Of a stretch of DNA of 42,007 nt, positions 7,350 to 14,825 are shown in pieces; the first letter of the stretch is position 1; every line of letters begins with the position of its first letter. The DNA comes from Candidatus Polarisedimenticolaceae bacterium (lineage in GTDB: Bacteria > Pseudomonadota > Gammaproteobacteria > Chromatiales > Chromatiaceae). The translations under genes were made by a program, and so were the position numbers. The notes under the pieces are model-generated. The model searched no databases. It saw only the letters and a list, made by a program, of their open reading frames with translations, and was not told the DNA's origin. The stretch spans positions 1 through 42,007 of the forward strand of contig JAKITT010000020.1 in NCBI GenBank assembly GCA_021647945.1. The letters are read 5' to 3'.

Positions 7350-9512
7350 ATGAGCAAACAGACACTGAAAGAGGCGCAGGCGCAGGCTCAGACAGAGCAA
7401 GCCTTTCATGCTCAAAAAGCTATCAGCGAAATCCTGCACATTTCGTTGGAGCCCATAACGCTGGAAGAGCAATTGCACAAAGTGATTAAACTGCTGATCG
7501 CTATCCCATGGCTGTCGGTACAGGGTAAAGGTGCCATATTCCTATATAACGAACAAGAGCAACAACTGGAAATGAAGGCTCAGCATGGACTGGCTGAAAT
7601 ACTCTTAACAAAATGTGCCCGCTTCCCCATAGGGCACTGCTTATGCGGCACTGCGGCAAAAACCCGAGCAACAGTATTTAAAGGGCATCTGGATAATGAG
7701 CATACTGTCCACTTTGAAGGGATGCCCGACCACGGCCACTACTGTCTGCCGATCATCTCACGCGAAAAAATGCTGGGCGTCCTTAACGTCTATGTTGACG
7801 CAGGTCATGAACGTGGAAAAAATGAAGAGGGCTTTCTAAGCACGGTAGCCGATACGCTGGGCGGTATTATCGAACGTGCCACAGCTGAACGGGAGCTGCA
7901 TTATCAAAAGTTTGCAATGGATCAACATGTAGATGTCAGCATCACTGATGTGACCGGCAAAATCATCTATGTAAATGACCGCTTCTGCAAGTGCACTGGC
8001 TACAGTCGGGATGAGTTGGTAGGAGAGGATCACAGTATCCTGAAATCAAGCCACCATCCTGACAGTTTCTTTAAGGAAATACAGAAAACGGTAACAGCGG
8101 GTGAAGTGTGGCACGGTGAAATCTGCAACCGCACCAAAAACAGCAGTTTGATCTGGCTGGACACCACCATCGTTCCCTTTCTGAATCCTGCAGGCAAACC
8201 CTATAAATATGTCTCTATACACAGCAACATCACAGCACTTAAAGAGGCTGAGGAAGCGTTAGCAAAAGAGGGGGCGCTCCTACAGAACCTTACTCATTCC
8301 ATTGGTGATGGCCTCATTGCAGGTGATGGTAGAGGCAGAGTCACCTTTATCAATGCAGAGGCCCGTACCCTGATTGGATGTGAAGAAGATCTAATAGGAA
8401 GTGATATACATGATATAGCTTATGGATGCATGGTAGAGCGAGCTTTAGCAGAGCAAGAAGGAAACCCAATACTCAGGGCTCTGCATGGGTTCCGCACCTA
8501 TCGAGAGGAAGATGGTGTCTTCCATCGACAGGACGGAACAACCCTACCCATCGCCTTCGTGGTTTCCTCCATGATTGATGACTCAGGCTATGCGGGATCT
8601 ATTGCAGTATTTCGAGACATCACCAGCCGTAAAGCTATTGAACAAAAACAGCAGGCATTGATCGATAAACTCCAGGATGCTCACACTCAGCTTCTACAGT
8701 CAGAGAAAATGGCCTCTATTGGGCAACTGGCGGCGGGTGTCGCTCATGAGATCAACAACCCAGTGGGTTACATCAACTCCAATATGAGCACTCTACGACG
8801 GTATGTGACGGATATATTTACCCTACTGGACGGATACAAAAAACTGGGGGCACTGGTGCCAAAGGACGATCCAATCCATCAAGAACTGCAAAGCCTGGAG
8901 CAGACACTGGATATTGAGTTCCTCAAAGAGGATATTCAAAGCCTGCTTGCAGAGTCGGATGAAGGCATTCACCGCGTCAAACAGATCGTCAACGACCTCA
9001 AGGACTTCTCCCGACTAGATAGTACCGAATGGCATTGGGCGAATCTGGAATCCGGCCTGGATAGCACACTCAACATTGTCCATAACGAAATTAAATATAA
9101 GGCAGATGTGGTCAAAGAGTATGCAGGCATCCCTCAGATAGAATGTATCGGCTCACAACTCAACCAGGTATTTATGAATCTGATGGTTAACGGAGCCCAT
9201 GCAATCAAAGAGCACGGCACCATCACTATACGCACCGGCACAGAGGGCGACGACTGGGTCTGGATAGAGATTGCTGATACCGGCGCGGGGATTGATCCTG
9301 AGGTACTCTCACGCATATTTGATCCCTTCTTCACAACCAAGCCTGTAGGTAAAGGTACCGGCCTTGGTCTCTCACTCTCCTACAGCATCATTAAACGCCA
9401 TGGCGGTAAAATCAAAGTAGAGAGCGAGCTGGGAAAAGGTACCTGCTTTAAGGTGCGGTTACCTATAAAACAGCCAGAAAAAACAGAGAATGAGGAATTG
9501 GATACACCATGA
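7350..9512 (+). CDS. Soluble sensor histidine kinase: GAF-PAS-PAS-HisKA-HATPase
   Basis: A 720-residue kinase without membrane segments. Domains in order are GAF (about 25-180, with a Cys/His-rich patch CLCG...HGHYC), PAS (about 188-300), PAS with PAC (about 305-430), a short coiled coil, HisKA with H466 (GQLAAGVAHEINNP), and the ATPase domain with LNQVFMNLMVNGAHAI, DTGAGID, FDPFFTTK and GKGTGLGLSLSYSI. The helical segment between the H-box and N-box is unusually long (about 130 residues), as in the kinase encoded next. AAGGTG serves as ribosome site. A cytoplasmic ligand, gas or redox signal is plausible but unproven. Confidence 0.93.
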   Translation: MSKQTLKEAQAQAQTEQAFHAQKAISEILHISLEPITLEEQLHKVIKLLIAIPWLSVQGKGAIFLYNEQEQQLEMKAQHGLAEILLTKCARFPIGHCLCGTAAKTRATVFKGHLDNEHTVHFEGMPDHGHYCLPIISREKMLGVLNVYVDAGHERGKNEEGFLSTVADTLGGIIERATAERELHYQKFAMDQHVDVSITDVTGKIIYVNDRFCKCTGYSRDELVGEDHSILKSSHHPDSFFKEIQKTVTAGEVWHGEICNRTKNSSLIWLDTTIVPFLNPAGKPYKYVSIHSNITALKEAEEALAKEGALLQNLTHSIGDGLIAGDGRGRVTFINAEARTLIGCEEDLIGSDIHDIAYGCMVERALAEQEGNPILRALHGFRTYREEDGVFHRQDGTTLPIAFVVSSMIDDSGYAGSIAVFRDITSRKAIEQKQQALIDKLQDAHTQLLQSEKMASIGQLAAGVAHEINNPVGYINSNMSTLRRYVTDIFTLLDGYKKLGALVPKDDPIHQELQSLEQTLDIEFLKEDIQSLLAESDEGIHRVKQIVNDLKDFSRLDSTEWHWANLESGLDSTLNIVHNEIKYKADVVKEYAGIPQIECIGSQLNQVFMNLMVNGAHAIKEHGTITIRTGTEGDDWVWIEIADTGAGIDPEVLSRIFDPFFTTKPVGKGTGLGLSLSYSIIKRHGGKIKVESELGKGTCFKVRLPIKQPEKTENEELDTP

Positions 9513-9549
9513 GCTGAGACTTCTTTGCTAGATGGAAAAGAGCCAAACA

Positions 9550-11031
9550 ATGACACTGACTACTAAAAATAAGATACGCCTGGCGTTCATCACTCCTACT
9601 ATCGTCACACTGCTAGCGCTTGGCTTCTTTGACTGGTTTATGTTGGAGACAAAACATGACAGCACTTTTATCAATACTGCTGGATTGCAACGCAAGCTGA
9701 CTCAAGATATGCAGATCTTTGTTGGAATGGTACATAAAGGGCAGGAAGAAGATAAAAAAGAGCTCTCTGACACTATGAATGCGTTTAATGCCAACCTAGA
9801 GATTTTTGAAAATGGCGGCCAGCTGATGCACCAACATTTGCCGCCCTTACCAATAGAGCTAAAGCCTCAATTAGCCGCCATCAAAAGCATCTGGTTAGAT
9901 ATAAAACCGCGTATAAACCTGATCATTGAGAAACCAATTGGAACCCAAGAGGAGCATAGTACCCATCAGCGTTTAATAAGAGATATCCCCAAGCTCAACG
10001 AGGCATCGTATGCACTGGTTATGGCTTATGATGAGCGGAGTAACAAGTTACGCACGCAGATGTTCTACACACTGGCTATTGTTGCCTTACTCACGATCTC
10101 TTCCGCCATTGCTGGCGTATGGGTAGTACGCCGTTATACTAATGAGCAGCAAATTGCAGAGGCCAAGCTACGAAAAGAGAAGGAGGAGCAGGAGCAACTG
10201 GTTCAACAACTGCAAGATGCGCAAGCTCAACTATTACAATCAGAAAAACTGGCCTCTATCGGACAGCTGGCAGCGGGTATCGCTCACGAAATCAACAACC
10301 CAGTAGGCTACATTAACTCCAATATTGGCTCATTGAAGCGATCCTTGAATGACCTGTTCAAACTACTTGACCACTACGAGCAAGCCGAAGATAAGTTGGA
10401 CGATGAACAGACCCAGCAACTGATCCAAGCGGTAAAGCAGGAGATAGATTTAGAGTTCCTCAGAGAAGATCTCAAAAACCTGATAAATGAGTCACAGGAG
10501 GGCATCAACCGAGTTAAACACATTGTCCAGGATCTTAAAGACTTTGCCCACATGGAAGAGGTAGAGTGGCAATGGGCAGATCTGCATAAAGGGCTAAACA
10601 GCACGCTCAACATCGTCAACAATGAGATCAAATATAAGGCGAAAGTGATCAAGGAGTACGGTGAGCTTCCCGAAGTAGAGTGCATTATCTCTCAGCTCAA
10701 TCAGGTATTCATGAATCTGCTGGTCAATGCAGCCCATGCCATTGAGAAGCGGGGCGTAATCACAATTTGCACTGGTACAGAGGGAGACCATGTTTGGGTA
10801 TCGGTGAGGGATACCGGAAAGGGTATGGACTCTGCTACACAAAAAAATATTTTTGATCCATTTTTTACCACCAAAGGCATAGGTAAAGGAACAGGACTGG
10901 GGCTGTCACTCTCTTACGCTATTATTCAGGAGCACAACGGCAGTATTAGTGTAATAAGTGAACCGGGTAAAGGCACTACCTTTTATATCAAACTGCCCAT
11001 AGCGCAGGCTGAGCAAAAAGCCAAAAGTTAG
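9550..11031 (+). CDS. Membrane sensor histidine kinase with PilJ-like input domain
   Basis: I chose ATG 9550 (MTLTTKNKIRLAF), which has AAAAGAG upstream; ATG 9532 is in frame but lacks a ribosome site. The product is about 493 residues. A transmembrane helix at about 10-32 is followed by an external helical region. Its NTAGLQRKLTQDMQIF motif resembles the type IV pili methyl-accepting (PilJ/NarX-like) sensor domain. After a second membrane helix at about 173-194 come a coiled coil, HisKA (H at about 246 in AAGIAHEINNPVGY) and the ATPase domain (FDPFFTTKGIGKGTGLGLSL). The kinase half is strikingly similar to that of the preceding gene, pointing to local duplication. Confidence 0.92.
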   Translation: MTLTTKNKIRLAFITPTIVTLLALGFFDWFMLETKHDSTFINTAGLQRKLTQDMQIFVGMVHKGQEEDKKELSDTMNAFNANLEIFENGGQLMHQHLPPLPIELKPQLAAIKSIWLDIKPRINLIIEKPIGTQEEHSTHQRLIRDIPKLNEASYALVMAYDERSNKLRTQMFYTLAIVALLTISSAIAGVWVVRRYTNEQQIAEAKLRKEKEEQEQLVQQLQDAQAQLLQSEKLASIGQLAAGIAHEINNPVGYINSNIGSLKRSLNDLFKLLDHYEQAEDKLDDEQTQQLIQAVKQEIDLEFLREDLKNLINESQEGINRVKHIVQDLKDFAHMEEVEWQWADLHKGLNSTLNIVNNEIKYKAKVIKEYGELPEVECIISQLNQVFMNLLVNAAHAIEKRGVITICTGTEGDHVWVSVRDTGKGMDSATQKNIFDPFFTTKGIGKGTGLGLSLSYAIIQEHNGSISVISEPGKGTTFYIKLPIAQAEQKAKS

Positions 11032-11037
11032 CAGGAG

Positions 11038-12393
11038 ATGACATTGACTTCGTTACAAAAAAATCATGGAACAGATGCTACTGAAGACGATCTTGAACAG
11101 GCTATCGCATCTGCAACACTGCTATTTGTCGATGATGAGACGAATATCCTTTCATCACTGCGGCGCCTGTTCCGCCCTTATGGCTATAAAATCCTAGTTG
11201 CACTAGGCGGCAGGGAAGGCCTGGAAATGATGGAGAGCAACAGGGTTGATCTGGTGATCTCTGATATGCGTATGCCAGAAATGGATGGGGCAACCTTTCT
11301 CGCCAAAGTTGCTGAACAGTGGCCGGAGACGGTACGTATTCTGTTAACTGGCTATGCCGATATTGAATCCACTATCGCAGCCATCAATATCGGCAAGATT
11401 TACAAATACATATGCAAGCCGTGGGATGAGAATGACATTAAGCTTTCAGTCCGCCATGCCTTAGAACAGCGTTTTCTGGAGCAAGAGCGGAAACGTCTGC
11501 TGATATTAACAAATAAGCAAAACAGAGAGCTACAGGCATTCAACGCCAATCTGGAAGAGACCGTTCAGCAACGCACTCAAGAGCTGCGAAAAACAATGGA
11601 TATGCTGGAGACAGCTCACAAATCACTAAAGAGCAACTACGTTAGCTCCATCAAGGTGTTCTCCAACATCATAGAGCTACGGGAAGGCACATCAACCGGC
11701 CATGCACGGCGAGTGGCAGAATGGGCACGCGATCTGGCACTAAAACTGGAGTTGGATAACGAAACGGTGCAGCAGGTGCTGTTTGCAGCCCTATTGCACA
11801 ACATTGGAAAGGTTGGGCTGCCTGACAAACTGATCAACAAGCCTTTTAATGAACTACCCATAGAGGAGCAGGACCAAGTTGCAAAACACCCTGTTATTGG
11901 GGAGGGCCTACTTATGGGGCTGGACAATCTCCAGGTCGCCGCCAAGCTCATTAGGGGCCAGCATGAACACTTTAATGGCTGCGGATATCCAGACAAACTC
12001 AGTGGAGAGGCCATTCCTCTAGGTGCCAGAATCATTGCCCTGACAAATGACTATGATGATCTGCTACAGGGCATGCTCTCCCGTAAGACCTATAACCAAA
12101 GTGAAGCCCAGGATTATCTGCTGAAAAACAAGGGCAAACATTATGACCCAGAGCTGGTAGATCTCTTTCTGGATATGGTGGGCATCACCAAACCTCAACC
12201 GCCCAAAGTGGCCATGCGCCTAATCAAATCAAATGGCCTGACGGTCGGTATGGTATTGGCACAGGATCTGGTTATCCAGGATAGGGCGCTACTGCTATCC
12301 AAGGGGCACGTATTGAATGAAAGCCTGATTCAACGCATACATGATCTGGAAAGAGCGCTCAATGAAGATTTGGATCTCTATATTGCTGAATAA
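11038..12393 (+). CDS. Response regulator with degenerate HD-GYP domain
   Basis: A 451-residue protein: REC (about 24-145, VDDETNIL, SDMRMPEMDG, YKYICKPW), a coiled coil (about 150-200), an HD-GYP-like domain (about 205-375) and a C-terminal module of about 60 residues like the small protein at 6109-6411. The HD-GYP metal ligands are altered: HDIGK is HNIGK, the paired histidines are QH in RGQHEHFNGCGYP, and the later ADxxDAL reads TNDYDDL. Cyclic di-GMP hydrolysis is therefore doubtful; a binding or scaffold role is more likely. CAGGAG abuts ATG 11038, while a TTG at 11044 has ideal spacing and may be the true start. Confidence 0.9.
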   Translation: MTLTSLQKNHGTDATEDDLEQAIASATLLFVDDETNILSSLRRLFRPYGYKILVALGGREGLEMMESNRVDLVISDMRMPEMDGATFLAKVAEQWPETVRILLTGYADIESTIAAINIGKIYKYICKPWDENDIKLSVRHALEQRFLEQERKRLLILTNKQNRELQAFNANLEETVQQRTQELRKTMDMLETAHKSLKSNYVSSIKVFSNIIELREGTSTGHARRVAEWARDLALKLELDNETVQQVLFAALLHNIGKVGLPDKLINKPFNELPIEEQDQVAKHPVIGEGLLMGLDNLQVAAKLIRGQHEHFNGCGYPDKLSGEAIPLGARIIALTNDYDDLLQGMLSRKTYNQSEAQDYLLKNKGKHYDPELVDLFLDMVGITKPQPPKVAMRLIKSNGLTVGMVLAQDLVIQDRALLLSKGHVLNESLIQRIHDLERALNEDLDLYIAE

Positions 12394-12407
12394 AGAGGAA
12401 GACAAAA

Positions 12408-12941
12408 ATGTACCGCCTAATGATAGTGGATGATGAAGTGCATATCTTGAGTGCACTCAAACGCAGCCTGAAAAGAGATACCGATTGGGAGATTGAAGTT
12501 TTCAGTAGTGGCGCGGAGGCCTTGAAACGAGCACACGAGACTGATTTTGACCTTTTTATCTCTGACTACCGTATGCCTGAGATGAATGGTGTTGAATTTC
12601 TTATTCAAGCCAAAGCCATACAGCCCGAAGCCATCCGTCTGATTCTGAGTGGCTATTCAGATCTTGATAGTTTATTGAGGGGCATCAATGAGGCTGAGAT
12701 CTATCGTTTTATCAATAAGCCTTGGCAGGATTACGATCTACGCGCCACCATAAAACAGGCACTACAGCACCGAGCAGTCATCATTGAAAACCAGCGCTTG
12801 GCGGACCAAGTTAGGGCTCAACTGCAACAGCTGGATGAACAGTCAAAAATCCTGGCGGAACTGGAGGCTGAAACCCCCGGTATCACCCACGTTGACTGGA
12901 CGGAAGATGGTGCCATCCTCCTCAATGAGGATGATGTATAA
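12408..12941 (+). CDS. Single-domain-type response regulator
   Basis: A 177-residue protein. REC (about 2-122) has LMIVDDEVHIL, phospho-acceptor in ISDYRMPEMNG and the lysine in YRFINKPW. A helical tail of some 50 residues rich in Gln, Leu and Glu follows, with an acidic end. There is no DNA-binding or enzymatic output domain, so it probably acts through protein contact. AAGAGGAAG lies upstream of ATG. It directly precedes the MglA-like GTPase gene (8-base gap), making that protein a natural candidate partner, though this is inference from position. Confidence 0.88.
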   Translation: MYRLMIVDDEVHILSALKRSLKRDTDWEIEVFSSGAEALKRAHETDFDLFISDYRMPEMNGVEFLIQAKAIQPEAIRLILSGYSDLDSLLRGINEAEIYRFINKPWQDYDLRATIKQALQHRAVIIENQRLADQVRAQLQQLDEQSKILAELEAETPGITHVDWTEDGAILLNEDDV

Positions 12942-12949
12942 ATACGATC

Positions 12950-13600
12950 ATGGCCGAATATAATGAACAACAGCAGAAGCTGACCATCAAGCTCGTTTAC
13001 TACGGCCCCGCGCTCAGTGGCAAAACCACCAACCTGATGTCTCTGCACGACATGCTATCACCCGAACTCAAGGGTGACATGATGACCCTTGAAACCAAAA
13101 ATGACCGCACACTTTTTTTTGATCTGCTGCCGCTTGGCTTCCGCGCCCCTTCAGGACTACTTATCAAGTTTAAACTCTTCACCGTTCCCGGCCAGGTGGC
13201 TCATGATGGAACCCGTAAAGCGGTGTTGTCACGAGCCGATGGCGTTGCATTCATAGCAGATTCTCAACAAGATCAGGGCACTAACAATGCGGAATCGTTT
13301 CAGAATCTGGCGGATAACGCCGCACGGTTAGGGCTAGATTTTGAAACACTGCCCTTAGTCGTGCAGTACAACAAACGTGACCTACCCAACATCATCAGTG
13401 AAGAGGAGATCACCCACCGCTGGGGCAGAGCAAAATGGCCAATTTTTTTTAGCTCCGCACTCTCTGGGCAAGGCGTTCAAGAGACCTTTCGCGAACTGCT
13501 CAGGCAGATCTACCATGAGATGGAACAGCGGTTTCAATTAAAAACAGAACACCATGTCACCGAAAAGAGCTTCATATCCTCCATAACGGGAACCCTATAA
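12950..13600 (+). CDS. MglA/Arf-like small GTPase
   Basis: A 216-residue Ras-like GTPase of the bacterial MglA group, which sets cell polarity and controls type IV pili in myxobacteria. The P-loop is GPALSGKT (19-26), switch 2 reads VPGQV rather than the DxxG of eukaryotic Ras (a known MglA trait), and the guanine motif is NKRD (141-144), with a later SALSGQG. A basic C-terminal tail follows. No MglB-like (roadblock) activator is encoded beside it. Its position between a receiver protein and a kinase, close to a REC-PilB gene, suggests it links phosphorelay to pilus function. Confidence 0.87.
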   Translation: MAEYNEQQQKLTIKLVYYGPALSGKTTNLMSLHDMLSPELKGDMMTLETKNDRTLFFDLLPLGFRAPSGLLIKFKLFTVPGQVAHDGTRKAVLSRADGVAFIADSQQDQGTNNAESFQNLADNAARLGLDFETLPLVVQYNKRDLPNIISEEEITHRWGRAKWPIFFSSALSGQGVQETFRELLRQIYHEMEQRFQLKTEHHVTEKSFISSITGTL

Positions 13601-13604
13601 CAGC

Positions 13605-14822
13605 ATGCCTATCCTTCCTGACAAAGCATTTGACAGCGAACCTCAACTCAGAGAGCTGTTATCTGGTATTGATCAGACAAAGCTTGCTCAGGCCATCCAA
13701 ACACTACTGGGAGAAGATGCCCGACTACTTGATCTATTAGGCGAACCGGTATGGAGCTCAGGGCAGGCTGCACAAGAGGCGAAACGTTATCCCATAAGTA
13801 TCGAAATCGAACCTATTGGCTACCTGGAATGTAGCAATGCTGAGCAGGCTCATGCGGTAGGAAAGATAATTGAGCAACTACTGAAAACAGCTCAACGTTA
13901 CCAAATGGCAGCACAACTGCATCTGGAGGCGACACATGCAGACTATGAGAAACTGCAGCAGAAACATGAGGCACTTATGAAGTCTGAGGCGAGTCTGCAG
14001 GAACTGACGGAGCATCTGGAGCAGCGGATAGAGGAGCAGATTCAAGTCATAGAGCATTCACAACGGCAACTTTATCAGGCGGAAAAGCTGGCATCTGTGG
14101 GGCAGCTCGCCGCCGGTGTTGCACACGAGATCAACAACCCTATCGGTTTTATTCGCAGCAATATGCAAACGGCAGGGCAGTATGTAAAGCAGTTTGAACG
14201 CTTTGCACAGGCACTTAAACAAGGTGCTCCGCTCACTGAAACCTGGCAGAAAGAAGATATTGATTTTCTGCTGGAGGATTTTCAAACGCTAGTGCAAGAG
14301 AATATCGACGGCGTTGATCGTGTGGCTCGAATTGTCTCAGACCTAAAGGAGTTCTCTAACGTAGATCATTCAGCCGATGAACTTACCGACATCAACCATC
14401 TGATCAAAACGGTATGCAATATTGCCTCAAGTCACATTCAACAAAAGGCGGAGTTAGTCCTGCAACTGGATCCATTGCCGCTCTTACACTGTAACCCGGG
14501 ACATCTGGGGCAGGTTGTTTTGAACATGCTACAAAACAGTGCGCAGGCTATGGAGGGTAAGCGGGGACAGATCACAGTGGCATCAAATGTAAGCGGCGAC
14601 ACCATAACTGTACAGATCATTGACAACGGAAAAGGCATACCTGAAGAGAGACTCTCCAAGATTTTTGAGCCCTTTTTTACAACACATGAGGTAGGCGGCG
14701 GCACCGGGCTTGGATTAACTGTCAGCCATGACATTATAACCGCCCATGGAGGCACGCTTGAGGTAGAAAGCCAAGTCGGCACAGGCACCACTTTCACCAT
14801 TCAGCTACCTGTAAAGAGTTAA
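13605..14822 (+). CDS. Soluble histidine kinase with unknown N-terminal domain
   Basis: A 405-residue kinase with no membrane segment. Residues 1-95 form a domain I do not recognise, containing ISIEIEPIGYLEC. Residues 100-160 are a coiled coil (EALMKSEASLQELTEHLEQR). HisKA carries H174 in AAGVAHEINNPIGFIRSN. The ATPase domain has LGQVVLNMLQNSAQAM, DNGKGIP and FEPFFTT, then GGGTGLGLTVSHDI. It starts four bases after the GTPase gene and ends three bases before the REC-PilB gene, so the three are almost surely co-transcribed, and it is the most obvious phosphodonor for the receiver on the ATPase. Confidence 0.9.
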   Translation: MPILPDKAFDSEPQLRELLSGIDQTKLAQAIQTLLGEDARLLDLLGEPVWSSGQAAQEAKRYPISIEIEPIGYLECSNAEQAHAVGKIIEQLLKTAQRYQMAAQLHLEATHADYEKLQQKHEALMKSEASLQELTEHLEQRIEEQIQVIEHSQRQLYQAEKLASVGQLAAGVAHEINNPIGFIRSNMQTAGQYVKQFERFAQALKQGAPLTETWQKEDIDFLLEDFQTLVQENIDGVDRVARIVSDLKEFSNVDHSADELTDINHLIKTVCNIASSHIQQKAELVLQLDPLPLLHCNPGHLGQVVLNMLQNSAQAMEGKRGQITVASNVSGDTITVQIIDNGKGIPEERLSKIFEPFFTTHEVGGGTGLGLTVSHDIITAHGGTLEVESQVGTGTTFTIQLPVKS

Positions 14823-14825
14823 CCT

